A stretch of DNA of 64,000 nucleotides from Ptiloglossa arizonensis (taxonomy: Eukaryota; Arthropoda; Insecta; Hymenoptera; Colletidae), in NCBI RefSeq assembly GCF_051014685.1, contig NW_027478522.1:930001-994000 (forward strand), written 5' to 3'. A program made the position numbers and the translations under genes. Shown in pieces: positions 49,201-63,100 of this stretch. The notes below the pieces were generated by a model. It saw nothing but the letters and a program-made list of their open reading frames with translations. It did no database searches and was not told the origin of the DNA. Within the stretch, counting starts at the first letter, position 1, and each line of letters begins with the position of its first letter.

Positions 49201-51545
49201 CCCGATTACGACGGTATGCGTACTTTTCCGCTAGGCCGTTCTAGTTATTCGTTTCGAGCATCAGAACTGCGAAAATTTTGAGTTTCTTAAACGTTTGTTA
49301 CATCCAAATTGCCATATCTCGCGAACGGATTGACCAATCCGCAAAATTTCTGTTGCATCTGAAAGCAGAAACTCGCCCGATTACAACGGTCTGTGTACTT
49401 TTCCCCTAGGCCGTTCCAGTTATTCGTTTCGAGCATCAGAACTGCGAAAATTTTGAGTTTCTCATCCGTTTCTTACCTCCAAACTGCCATATCTCGCGAA
49501 CGGATAGACCAATCCTCAAAATTTCTGTTGCATCTGAAAGTAGAGACTCGCCCGATTACAACAGTATGCGTACTTTTCCCCTAGCCCGTTCTAGTTATGC
49601 TTGTCGAGCATCAGAACTGCGAAAATTTTGAGTTTCTCAAGCGTTTCTTACCTCCAAACTGCCATATCTCGCGAACGGATTGACCAATCCGCAAAATTTT
49701 TGTTGCATCTGAAAGTAGAAACTCGCCCGATTACAACGGTATGTGTACTTTTCCCCTAGGACGTTCTAGTTATTCGTTTCGAGCATCAGAACTGCGAAAA
49801 TGTTGAGTTTCTCAACCGTTTCTTACATCCAAACTGCCGTATCTCGCGAACGGATCGACGAATCCGCAAAATTTCTGTTGCATCTGAAAGTAGAAACTCG
49901 CTCGATTACAACGGTATGCGTACTTTTCCCCTAGGCCGTTCTAGTTATTCGTTTCGAGCATCAGAACTGCGAAAATTTTGAGTTTCTCAAGCGTTTCTTA
50001 CCTCCAAACTGCCATATCTCGCGAACGGATTGACCAATCCGCAAAATTTCTGTGCATCTGAAAGTAGAAACTCGCCCGATTACAACGGCATGCGTACTTT
50101 TCCCCTAGGCCGTTCTAGTTATTCGTTTCGAGCATCAGAACTGCGAAAATTTTGAGTTTCTCAAGCGTTTCTTACCTTCAAACTGCCATATCTCGCGAAC
50201 GGATTGACCAATCCGCAAAATTTCTGTTGCATCTGAAAGCAGAAACTCGCCCGATTACAACGGTATGCGTACTTTTCCCCTAGGCGATTCTAGTTATTCG
50301 TTTCGAGCATCAGAACTGCGAAAATTTTGAGTTTCTCAAGCGTTTCTTACCTCCAAACTGCCATATCTCGCGAACGGATTGACCAATCCGCAAAATTTCT
50401 GTTGCATCTGAAAGTAGAAACTCGCCCGATTACAACGGTATGCGTAATGTTCCCCTAGGCCGTTCTAGTTATTCGTTTCGAGCATCAGAATTGCGAAAAT
50501 TTTGAGTTTCTCAAGCGTTTACTACCTCCAAACTGCCATATCTCGCGAACGGATTGACCAATCCGCAAAATTTCTGTTGCATCTGAAAGTAGAAACTCGC
50601 CCGATTACAACGGTATGCGTACTTTTCCCCTAGACCGTTCTAGTTATGCTTGTCGAGCATCAGAACTTGGAAAATTTTGAGTTTCTCAAGCGTTTCTTAC
50701 CTCTAAACTGCCATATCTCGCGAACGGATTGACTAATCCGCAAAATTTCTGTTGCATCTGAAAGTAGAAACTCGCCCGATTACAACGGTATGCGTACTTT
50801 TCCCCTAGGCGATTCTAGTTATTCGTTTCGAGCATCAGAACTGCGAAAATTTTGAGTTTCTCAAGCGTTTCTTACCTCCAAACTGCCATATCTCGCGAAC
50901 GGATTGACCAATCCGCAAAATTTCTGTTGCATCTGAAAGTAGAAACTCGCCCGATTACAACGGTATGCGTACTGTTCCCCTAGGCCGTTCTAGTTATTCG
51001 TTTCGAGCATCAGAACTGCGAAAATTTTGAGTTTCTCAAGGGTTTACTACCTCCAAACTGCCATATCTCGCGAACGGATTGACCAATCCGCAAAATTTCT
51101 GTTGCATCTGAAAGTAGAAACTCGCTCGATTACAACGGTATGCGTACTTTTCCCCTAGGCCGTTCTAGTTATCCGTTTCGAGCATCAGAACTGCGAAAAT
51201 TTTGAGTTTCTCAACCGTTTCTTACCTCCAAACTGCCATATCTCGCGAACGGATCGACGAATCCGCAAAATTTCTGTTGCATCTGAAAGTAGAAACTCGC
51301 CCGATTAAAACGGTATGAGCACTTTTCCCCTAGGCCGTTCTAGTTATTCGTTTCGAGCATCAGAACTGCGAAAATTTTGAGTTTCTCATCCGTTTCTTAC
51401 CTCCAAACTGCCATATCTCGCGAACGGATAGACCAATCCTCAAAATTTCTGTTGCATCTGAAAGTAGAGACTCGCCCGATTACAACAGTATGCGTACTTT
51501 TCCCCTAGCCCGTTCTAGTTATGCTTGTCGAGCATCAGAACTGCG
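46215..51545. repeat. Flatter satellite region of similar monomers, with local duplications
   Basis: Most monomers here are the same type ('caagcgtttcttacc', 'ggattgaccaatccg', 'tattcgtttcg'), so the region looks closer to a monomeric array than its neighbours. Two duplications stand out. A three-monomer unit (525 bp) is tandem at about 46520-47045 and 47045-47570, marked by 'tctctagcg', 'ctagtccg', 'cctcaaaactg' and 'ccatttctcg'. A segment of about 1.96 kb, 47826-49788, recurs at 50450-52411 (spacing 2624), marked by 'gaacttggaaa' at 48040 and 50664. A private 1-bp deletion, 'ctgtgcatc', lies near 50053 in the spacer. Confidence 0.85.
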
Positions 51546-54517
51546 AAAATTTTGAGTTTCTCAAGCGTTTCTTACCTCCAAACTGACATATCTCGCGAAC
51601 GGATTGACCAATCAGCAAAATTTCTGTTGCATCTGAATGTAGAAGCTCGCCCGATTACAACGGTATGCGTACTTATCCCCTAGGCCGCTCTAGTTATTCG
51701 TTTCGAGCATCAGAACTGCGAAAATTTTGAGTTTCTCAAGCGTTTCTTACCTCCAAACTGCCATATCTCGCGAACGGATTGACCAATCCGCAAAATTTCT
51801 GTTGCATCTGAAAGTAGAAACTCGCCCGATTACGACGGTATGCGTACTTTTCCGCTAGGCCGTTCTAGTTATTCGTTTCGAGCATCAGAACTGCGAAAAT
51901 TTTGAGTTTCTTAAACGTTTGTTACATCCAAATTGCCATATCTCGCGAACGGATTGACCAATCCGCAAAATTTCTGTTGCATCTGAAAGCAGAAACTCGC
52001 CCGATTACAACGGTCTGTGTACTTTTCCCCTAGGCCGTTCCAGTTATTCGTTTCGAGCATCAGAACTGCGAAAATTTTGAGTTTCTCATCCGTTTCTTAC
52101 CTCCAAACTGCCATATCTCGCGAACGGATAGACCAATCCTCAAAATTTCTGTTGCATCTGAAAGTAGAGACTCGCCCGATTACAACAGTATGCGTACTTT
52201 TCCCCTAGCCCGTTCTAGTTATGCTTGTCGAGCATCAGAACTGCGAAAATTTTGAGTTTCTCAAGCGTTTCTTACCTCCAAACTGCCATATCTCGCGAAC
52301 GGATTGACCAATCCGCAAAATTTTTGTTGCATCTGAAAGTAGAAACTCGCCCGATTACAACGGTATGTGTACTTTTCCCCTAGGACGTTCTAGTTATTCG
52401 TTTCGAGCATCCGAACTGCGAAAATTTTGAGTTTCTCAAACGTTTGTTACCTCCAAACTGCCATATCTCGCGAACGGATTGACCAATCCGCAAAATTTCT
52501 GTTGCATCTGAAAGTAGAAACTCGCCCGATTACAACGGTATGCGTACTTTTCCCCTAGGCCGTTCTAGTTATCCGTTTCGAGCATCAGAACTGCGAAAAT
52601 TTTGAGTTTCTCATCCGTTTCTTACATCCAAACTGCCATATCTCGCGAACGGATAGACCAATCCTCAAAATTTCTGTTGCATCTGAAAGTAGAGACTCGC
52701 CCGATTACAACAGTATGCGTACTTTTCCCCTAGGCCGTTCTAGTTATGCTTGTCGAGCATCAGAACTGCGATAATTTTGAGTTTCTCAAGCGTTTCTTAC
52801 CTGCAAACTCCCATATCTCGCGAACGGATTGACCAATCCGCAAAATTTCTGTTGCATCTGAAAGTAGAAACTCCCCGATTACAACGGTATGCGTAATTTT
52901 CCCCTAGGCCGTTCTAGTTATTCGTTTCGAGCATCAGAACTGCGAAAATGTTGAGTTTCTCAACCGTTTCTTACATCCAAACTGCCGTATCTCGCGAACG
53001 GATCGACGAATCCGCAAAATTTCTGTTGCATCTGAAAGTAGAAACTCGCTCGATTACAACGGTATGCGTACTTTTCCCCTAGGCCGTTCTAGTTATCCGT
53101 TTCGAGCATCAGAACTGCGAAAATTTTGAGTTTCTCAACCGTTTCTTACCTCCAAACTGCCATATCTCGCGAACGGATCGACGAATCCGCAAAATTTCTG
53201 TTGCATCTGAAAGTAGAAACTCGCCCGATTAAAACGGTATGAGCACTTTTCCCCTAGGCCGTTCTAGTTATTCGTTTCGAGCATCAGAACTGCGAAAATT
53301 TTGAGTTTCTCAAGCGTTTCTTACCTCCAAACTGACATATCTCGCGAACGGATTGACCAATCAGCAAAATTTCTGTTGCATCTGAATGTAGAAGCTCGCC
53401 CGATTACAACGGTATGCGTACTTATCCCCTAGGCCGCTCTAGTTATTCGTTTCGAGCATCAGAACTGCGAAAATTTTGAGTTTCTCAAGCGTTTCTTACC
53501 TCCAAATTGCCATATCTCGCGAACGGATTGACCAATCCGCAAAATTTCTGTTGCATCTGAAAGTAGAAACTCGCCCGATTACGACGGTATGCGTACTTTT
53601 CCGCTAGGCCGTTCTAGTTATTCGTTTCGAGCATCAGAACTGCGAAAATTTTGAGTTTCTTAAACGTTTGTTACATCCAAATTGCCATATCTCGCGAACG
53701 GATTGACCAATCCGCAAAATTTCTGTTGCATCTGAAAGCAGAAACTCGCCCGATTACAACGGTCTGTGTACTTTTCCCCTAGGCCGTTCCAGTTATTCGT
53801 TTCGAGCATCAGAACTGCGAAAATTTTGAGTTTCTCATCCGTTTCTTACCTCCAAACTGCCATATCTCGCGAACGGATAGACCAATCCTCAAAATTTCTG
53901 TTGCATCTGAAAGTAGAGACTCGCCCGATTACAACAGTATGCGTACTTTTCCCCTAGCCCGTTCTAGTTATGCTTGTCGAGCATCAGAACTGCGAAAATT
54001 TTGAGTTTCTCAAGCGTTTCTTACCTCCAAACTGCCATATCTCGCGAACGGATTGACCAATCCGCAAAATTTTTGTTGCATCTGAAAGTAGAAACTCGCC
54101 CGATTACAACGGTATGTGTACTTTTCCCCTAGGACGTTCTAGTTATTCGTTTCGAGCATCCGAACTGCGAAAATTTTGAGTTTCTCAAACGTTTGTTACC
54201 TCCAAACTGCCATATCTCGCGAACGGATTGACCAATCCGCAAAATTTCTGTTGCATCTGAAAGTAGAAACTCGCCCGATTACAACGGTATGCGTACTTTT
54301 CCCCTAGGCCGTTCTAGTTATCCGTTTCGAGCATCAGAACTGCGAAAATTTTGAGTTTCTCATCCGTTTCTTACATCCAAACTGCCATATCTCGCGAACG
54401 GATAGACCAATCCTCAAAATTTCTGTTGCATCTGAAAGTAGAGACTCGCCCGATTACAACAGTATGCGTACTTTTCCCCTAGGCCGTTCTAGTTATGCTT
54501 GTCGAGCATCAGAACTG
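51545..54517. repeat. 1749-bp decamer HOR pattern, two partial copies
   Basis: Homology of about 1.2 kb, 51545-52768 with 53294-54517, at a spacing of 1749 bp. It uses the same markers as the 41521-46215 HOR ('aaactgacat', 'gaatgtagaagc', 'attacgacgg', 'gtctgtgtac', 'ctaggacgttc', 'gcatccgaac'). The 1-bp deletion 'gaaactccccg' is present at 52867. This block is therefore a displaced member of the same HOR family, separated from it by the flat region 46215-51545. Confidence 0.86.
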
Positions 54518-57100
54518 CGAAAATTTTGAGTTTCTCAAGCGTTTCTTACATCCAAACTGCCATATCTCGCGAACGGATTGACCAATCCGCAAAATTTTTG
54601 TTGCATCTGAAAGTAGAAACTCGCCCGATTACAACGGTGTGCGTACTTTTCCCCTAGGCCGTTCTAGTTATGCTTGTCGAACATCAGAACTGCGATAATT
54701 TTGAGTTTCTCAAGCGTTTCTTACCTCCAAACTCCCATATCTCGCGAACGGATTGACCAATCCGCAAAATTTCTGTTGCATCTGAAAGTAGAAACTCGCC
54801 CGATTACAACGGTATGCGTAATTTTCCCCTAGGCCGTTCTAGTTATTCGTTTCGAGCATCAGAACTGCGAAAATTTTGTGTTTCACAACCGTTTCTTACC
54901 TCCAAACTGCCATATCTCGCGAACGGATCGACGAATCCGCAAAATTTCTGTTGCATCTGAAAGTAGAAACTCGCCCGATTACAACGGTATGCGTACTTTT
55001 CCCCTAGGCCGTTCTAGTTATCCGTTTCGAGCATCAGAACTGCGAAAATTTTGAGTTTCTCAACCGTTTCTTACCTCCAAGCTGCCATATCTCGCGAACG
55101 GATCGACGAATCCGCAAAATTTCTGTTGCATCTGAAAGTAGAAACTCGCCCGATTACAACGGTATGCGTACTTTTCCGCTAGGCCGTTCTAGTTATTCGT
55201 TTCGAGCATCAGAACTGCGAAAATTTTGAGTTTCTTAACCGTTTCTTACCTCCAAACTGCCATACCTCGCGAACGGATCGACGAATCCGCAAAATTTCTG
55301 TTGCATCTGAAAGTAGAAACTCGCCCGATTACAACGGTATGCGTACTTTTCCCCTAGGCCGTTCTAGTTATCCGTTTCGAGCATCAGAACTGCGAAAATT
55401 TTGAGTTTCTCAAACGTTTGTTACCTCCAAACTGCCATATCTCGCGAACGTATCGACGAATCCGTAAAATTTCTGTTGCATCTGAAAGTAGAAACTCGCC
55501 CGATTACAACGGTATGCGTACTTTTCCCCTAGGCCGTTCTAGTTATCCGTTTCGAGCATCAGAACTGCGAAAATTTTGAGTTTCTCAACCGTTTCTTACA
55601 TCCAAACTGCCATATCTCGCGAACGGATCGACGAATCCGCAAAATTTCTGTTGCATCTGAAAGTAGAAACTCGCCCGATTACAACGGTATGCGTACTTTT
55701 CCGCTAGGACGTTCTAGTTATCCGTTTCGAGCATCAGAACTGCGAAAATTTTGAGTTTCTCAAACGTTTGTTACATCCAAATTGCCATATCTCGCGAACG
55801 GATTGACCAATCCGCAAAATTTCTGTTGCATCTGAAAGCAGAAACTCGCCCGATTACAACGGTCTGTGTACTTTTCCCCTAGGCCGTTCCAGTTATTCGT
55901 TTCGAGCATCAGAACTGCGAAAATTTTGAGTTTCTCATCCGTTTCTTACCTCCAAACTGCCATATCTCGCGAACGGATAGACCAATCCTCAAAATTTCTG
56001 TTGCATCTGAAAGTAGAGACTCGCCCGATTACAACAGAATGCGTGCTTTTCCCCTAGGCCGCTCTAGTTATGCTTGTCGAGCATCAGAACTGCGAAAATT
56101 TTGAGTTTCTCAAGCGTTTCTTACCTCCAAACTGCCATATCTCGCGAACGGATTGACCAATCCGCAAAATTTTTGTTGCATCTGAAAGTAGAAACTCGCC
56201 CTTTTACAACGGTATGTGTACTTTTCCCCTAGGCCGTTCTAGTTATTCGTTTCGAGCATCCGAACTGCGAAAATTTTGAGTTTCTCAAACGTTTGTTATC
56301 TCCAAACTGCCATATCTCGCGAACGGATTGACCAATCCGCAAAATTTCTGTTGCATCTGAAAGTAGAAACTCGCCCGATTACAACGGTATGCGTACTTTT
56401 CCCCTAGGCCGTTCTAGTTATGCTTGTCGAGCATCAGAACTGCGAATATTTTGAGTTCCTCATCCGTTTCTTACATCCAAACTGCCATATCTCGCGAACG
56501 GATTGATCAATTCGCAAAATTTCTGTTGCATCTGAAAGTAGAAACTCGCCCGATTACAACGGTATGCGTACTTTTCCCCTAGGCCGTTCTAGTTATGCTT
56601 GTCGAGCATCAGAACTGCGATAATTTTGAGTTTCTCAAGCGTTTCTTACCTGCAAACTCCCATATCTCGCGAACGGATTGACCAATCCGCAAAATTTCTG
56701 TTGCATCTGAAAGTAGAAACTCCCCGATTACAACGGTATGCGTAATTTTCCCCTAGGCCGTTCTAGTTATTCGTTTCGAGCATCAGAACTGCGAAAATGT
56801 TGAGTTTCTCAACCGTTTCTTACATCCAAACTGCCATATCTCGCGAACGGATCGACGAATCCGCAAAATTTCTGTTGCATCTGAAAGTAGAAACTCGCTC
56901 GATTACAACGGTATGCGTACTTTTCCCCTAGGCCGTTCTAGTTATCCGTTTCGAGCATCAGAACTGCGAAAATTTTGAGTTTCTCAACCGTTTCTTACCT
57001 CCAAACTGCCATATCTCGCGAACGGATCGACGAATCCGCAAAATTTCTGTTGCATCTGAAAGTAGAAACTCGCCCGATTAAAACGGTATGAGCACTTTTC
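54440..57100. repeat. Right member of the ~15 kb duplicated segment
   Basis: It corresponds to 39570-42060. The spacing is 14870 bp for 54440-55578 and 15045 bp from about 55755 on, so this copy carries one extra 175-bp monomer at about 55580-55755 (with 'ctaggacgttc' near 55704). Two stretches match poorly (for example 'gcccttttac' near 56199). The match resumes through 'gcgaatattttgag', 'gattgatcaattcg' (56491), 'gaaactccccg' (56716) and 'gtatgagcac' (57087), and ends near 57105, where 'ctaggcagttcc' replaces 'ctaggccgttc'. Confidence 0.84.
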
Positions 57101-60100
57101 CCCTAGGCAGTTCCAGTTATTCGTTTCGAGCATCAGAACTGCGAAAATTTTGAGTTTCTCAAACATTTCTTCCCTCCAAACTCCCATATCTCGCGAACGG
57201 ATTGACCAATCCGCAAAATTTCTGTTGCATCTGAAAGTAGAAACTCGCCGGATTACAACGGTATGCGTACTTTTCCCCTAGGCCGTTCTAGTTATTCGTT
57301 TCGAGCATCAGAACTGCGAAAATTTTGAGTTTCTCAACCGTTTCTTACATCCAAACTGCCATATCTCGCGAACGGATCGACCAATCCGCAAAATTTCTGT
57401 TGCATCTGAAAGTAGAAACTCGCCCGATTAAAACGGTATGTGTACTTTTCCCCTAGGCCGTTCTAGTTATTCGTTTCGAGCATCAGAACTGCGAAAATTT
57501 TGAGTTTCTCAAGCGTTTCTTACCTCCAAACTGCCATATCTCGCGAACGGAATGACCAATCCGCAAAATTTCTGTTGCATCTGAAAGTAGAAACTCGCCC
57601 GATTACGACGGTATGCGTACTTTTCCCCTAGGCCGTTCTAGTTATTCGTTGCGAGCATCAGAACTGCGAAAATTTTGAGTTTCTCAAGCGTTTCTTACAT
57701 CCAAACTGCCATATCTCGCGAACGGATTGACCAATCCGCAAAATTTCTGTTGCACATGAAAGTAGAAACTCGCCCGATTACAACGGTATGAGCACTTTTC
57801 CCCTAGGCCGTTCTAGTTATTCGTTCCGAGCATCAGAACTGCGAAAATTTTGAGTTTCTCAACAGTTTCTTACCTCCAAACTGCCATATCTCGCGAACGG
57901 ATAGACCAATCCTCAAAATTTCTGTTGCATCTGAAAGTAGAGACTCGCCCGATTACAACAGTATGCGTACTTTTCCCCTAGGCCGTTCTAGTTATTTGTT
58001 TCGAGCATCCGAACTGCGTAAATTTTGAGTTTCTCAAACGTTTCTTACCTCCAAACTGCCATATCTCGCGAACGGATTGACCAATCCGCAAAATTTCTGT
58101 TGCATCTGAAAGTAGAAGCTCGCCCGATTACAACAGTATGCGTAGTTTTCCCCTAGGCCGTTCTAGTTATTCGTTGCGAGCATCAGAACTGCGAAAATTT
58201 TGAGTTTCTCAAGCGCTTCTTACATCCAAACTGCCATATCTCGCGAACGGATTGACCAATCCGCAAAATTTCTGTTGCATCTGAAAGTAGAAACACGCCG
58301 GATTACAATGGAATGCGTACTTTTCCCCTAGGCCGTTCTAGTTATTCGTTTCGAGGATCAGAACTGCGAAAATTTTGAGTTTCTCAACCGTTTCTTACAT
58401 CCGAACTGCCATATCTCGCGAACGGATCGACCAATCCGCAAAATTTCTGTTGCATCTGAAAGTAGAAACTCGCCCGATTAAAACGGTATGTGTACTTTTC
58501 CCCTAGGCCGTTCTAGTTATTCGTTTCGAGCATCAGAACTGCGAAAATTTTGAGTTTCTCAAACGTTTCTTACCTCCAAACTGCCATATCTCGCGAACGG
58601 ATTGACCAATCCGCAAAATTTCTGTTGCATCTGAAAGTTGAAGCTCGCCCGATTACAACAGTATGCGTACTTTTCCCCTAGGCCGTTCTAGTTATTCGTT
58701 GCGAGCATCAGAACTGCGAAAATTTTGAGTTTCTCAAACGTTTCTTACCTCCAAACTGCCATATCTCGCGAACGGATTGACCAATCCGCAAAATTTCTGT
58801 TGCATCTGAAAGTAGAAGCTCGCCCGATTACAACAGTATGCGTACTTTTTCCCTAGGCCGTTCTAGTTATTCGTTTCGAGCATCAGAACTGCGAAAATTT
58901 TGAGTTTCTCAAGCGTTTCTTACCTCCAAACTGACATATCTCGCGAACGGATTGACCAATCAGCAAAATTTCTGTTGCATCTGAATTTAGAAACTCGCCC
59001 GATTACAACGGTATGCGTACTTATCCCGTAGGCCGCTCTAGTTATTCGTTTCGAGCATCAGAACTGCGAAAATTTTGAGTTTCTCAAGCGTTTCTTACCT
59101 CCAAACTGCCATATCTCGCGAACGGATTGACCAATCCGCAAAATTTCTGTTGCATCTGAAAGTAGAAACTCGCCCGATTACGACGGTATGCGTACTTTTC
59201 CCCTAGGCCGTTCTAGTTATTCGTTTCGAGCATCAGAACTGCGAAAATTTTGAGTTTCTGAAACGTTTGTTACATCCAAATTGCCATATCTCGCGAACGG
59301 ATTGACCAATCCGCAAAATTTCTGTTGCATCTGAAAGCAGAAACTCGCCCGATTGCAACGGTCTGTGTACTTTTCCCCTAGGCCGATCCAGTTATACGTT
59401 TCGAGCATCAGAACTGCGAAAATTTTGAGTTTCTCATCCGTTCGTTACCTCCAAACTGCCATATCTCGCGAACGGATAGAACAATCCTCAAAATTTCTGT
59501 TGCATCTGAAAGTAGAGACTCGCCCGATTACAACAGTATGCGTACTTTTCCCCTAGGCCGTTCTAGTTATGCTTGTCGAGCATCAGAACTGCGAAAATTT
59601 TGAGTTTCTCAAGCGTTTCTTACCTCCAAACTGCCATATCTCGCGAACGGATTGACCAATCCGCAAAATTTTTGTTGCATCTGAAAGTAGAAACTCGCCC
59701 GATCACAACGGTAGGAGTACTTTTCCCCTAGGCCGTTCTAGTTATTCGTTTCGAGCATCAGAACTGTGAACATTTTGAGTTTCTCAACCGTTTCTAACCT
59801 CCAAACTGCCATATCTCGCGAACGGATTGACCAATCCGCAAAATTTCTGTTGCATCTGAAAGTAGAAACTCGCCCGATTACAACGGTATGCGTACTTTTC
59901 CCCTAGGCCGTTCTAGTTATCCGTTTCGAGCATCAGAACTGCGAAAATTTTGAGTTTCTCAAACGTTTGTTACCTCCAAACTGCCATATCTCGCGAACGG
60001 ATCGACGAATCCGTAAAATTTCTGTTGCATCTGAAAGTAGAAACTCGCCCGATTACAACGGTATGCGTACTTTTCCCCTAGGCCGTTCTAGTTATTCGTT

Positions 60101-63100
60101 TCGAGGATCAGAACTGCGAAAATTTTGAGTTTCTCAACCGTTTCTTACATCCAAACTGCCATATCTCGCGAACGGATCGACGAATCCGCAAAATTTCTGT
60201 TGCATCTGAAAGTAGAAACTCGCCCGATTAAAACGGTATGTGTACTTTTCCCCTAGGCCGTTCTAGTTATTCGTTTCGAGCATCAGAACTGCGAAAATTT
60301 TGAGTTTCTCAAACGTTTCTTACCTCCAAACTGCCATATCTCGCGAACGGATTGACCAATCCGCAAAATTTCTGTTGCATCTGAAAGTTGAAGCTCGCCC
60401 GATTACAACAGTATGCGTACTTTTCCCCTAGGCCGTTCTAGTTATTCGTTGCGAGCATCAGAACTGCGAAAATTTTGAGTTTCTCAAACGTTTCTTACCT
60501 CCAAACTGCCATATCTCGCGAACGGATTGACCAATCCGCAAAATTTCTGTTGCATCTGAAAGTAGAAGCTCGCCCGATTACAACAGTATGCGTACTTTTT
60601 CCCTAGGCCGTTCTAGTTATTCGTTTCGAGCATCAGAACTGCGAAAATTTTGAGTTTCTCAAGCGTTTCTTACCTCCAAACTGACATATCTCGCGAACGG
60701 ATTGACCAATCAGCAAAATTTCTGTTGCATCTGAATTTAGAAACTCGCCCGATTACAACGGTATGCGTACTTATCCCGTAGGCCGCTCTAGTTATTCGTT
60801 TCGAGCATCAGAACTGCGAAAATTTTGAGTTTCTCAAGCGTTTCTTACCTCCAAACTGCCATATCTCGCGAACGGATTGACCAATCCGCAAAATTTCTGT
60901 TGCATCTGAAAGTAGAAACTCGCCCGATTACGACGGTATGCGTACTTTTCCCCTAGGCCGTTCTAGTTATTCGTTTCGAGCATCAGAACTGCGAAAATTT
61001 TGAGTTTCTGAAACGTTTGTTACATCCAAATTGCCATATCTCGCGAACGGATTGACCAATCCGCAAAATTTCTGTTGCATCTGAAAGCAGAAACTCGCCC
61101 GATTGCAACGGTCTGTGTACTTTTCCCCTAGGCCGATCCAGTTATACGTTTCGAGCATCAGAACTGCGAAAATTTTGAGTTTCTCATCCGTTCGTTACCT
61201 CCAAACTGCCATATCTCGCGAACGGATAGAACAATCCTCAAAATTTCTGTTGCATCTGAAAGTAGAGACTCGCCCGATTACAACAGTATGCGTACTTTTC
61301 CCCTAGGCCGTTCTAGTTATGCTTGTCGAGCATCAGAACTGCGAAAATTTTGAGTTTCTCAAGCGTTTCTTACCTCCAAACTGCCATATCTCGCGAACGG
61401 ATTGACCAATCCGCAAAATTTTTGTTGCATCTGAAAGTAGAAACTCGCCCGATCACAACGGTAGGAGTACTTTTCCCCTAGGCCGTTCTAGTTATTCGTT
61501 TCGAGCATCAGAACTGTGAACATTTTGAGTTTCTCAACCGTTTCTAACCTCCAAACTGCCATATCTCGCGAACGGATTGACCAATCCGCAAAATTTCTGT
61601 TGCATCTGAAAGTAGAAACTCGCCCGATTACAACGGTATGCGTACTTTTCCCCTAGGCCGTTCTAGTTATCCGTTTCGAGCATCAGAACTGCGAAAATTT
61701 TGAGTTTCTCAAACGTTTGTTACCTCCAAACTGCCATATCTCGCGAACGGATCGACGAATCCGTAAAATTTCTGTTGCATCTGAAAGTAGAAACTCGCCC
61801 GATTACAACGGTATGCGTACTTTTCCCCTAGGCCGTTCTAGTTATCCGTTTCGAGCATCAGAACTGCGAAAATTTTGAGTTTCTCAACCGTTTCTTACAT
61901 CCAAACTGCCATATCTCGCGAACGGATCGACGAATCCGCAAAATTTCTGTTGCATCTGAAAGTAGAAACTCGCCCGATTACAACGGTATGCGTACTTTTC
62001 CGCTAGGACGTTCTAGTTATCCGTTTCGAGCATCAGAACTGCGAAAATTTTGAGTTTCTCAAACGTTTGTTACATCCAAATTGCCATATCTCGCGAACGG
62101 ATTGACCAATCCGCAAAATTTCTGTTGCATCTGAAAGCAGAAACTCGCCCGATTACAACGGTCTGTGTACTTTTCCCCTAGGCCGTTCCAGTTATTCGTT
62201 TCGAGCATCAGAACTGCGAAAATTTTGAGTTTCTCATCCGTTTCTTACCTCCAAACTGCCATATCTCGCGAACGGATAGACCAATCCTCAAAATTTCTGT
62301 TGCATCTGAAAGTAGAGACTCGCCCGATTACAACAGAATGCGTGCTTTTCCCCTAGGCCGCTCTAGTTATGCTTGTCGAGCATCAGAACTGCGAAAATTT
62401 TGAGTTTCTCAAGCGTTTCTTACCTCCAAACTGCCATATCTCGCGAACGGATTGACCAATCCGCAAAATTTTTGTTGCATCTGAAAGTAGAAACTCGCCC
62501 TTTTACAACGGTATGTGTACTTTTCCCCTAGGCCGTTCTAGTTATTCGTTTCGAGCATCCGAACTGCGAAAATTTTGAGTTTCTCAAACGTTTGTTATCT
62601 CCAAACTGCCATATCTCGCGAACGGATTGACCAATCCGCAAAATTTCTGTTGCATCTGAAAGTAGAAACTCGCCCGATTACAACGGTATGCGTACTTTTC
62701 CCCTAGGCCGTTCTAGTTATGCTTGTCGAGCATCAGAACTGCGAATATTTTGAGTTCCTCATCCGTTTCTTACATCCAAACTGCCATATCTCGCGAACGG
62801 ATTGATCAATTCGCAAAATTTCTGTTGCATCTGAAAGTAGAAACTCGCCCGATTACAACGGTATGCGTACTTTTCCCCTAGGCCGTTCTAGTTATGCTTG
62901 TCGAGCATCAGAACTGCGATAATTTTGAGTTTCTCAAGCGTTTCTTACCTGCAAACTCCCATATCTCGCGAACGGATTGACCAATCCGCAAAATTTCTGT
63001 TGCATCTGAAAGTAGAAACTCCCCGATTACAACGGTATGCGTAATTTTCCCCTAGGCCGTTCTAGTTATTCGTTTCGAGCATCAGAACTGCGAAAATGTT

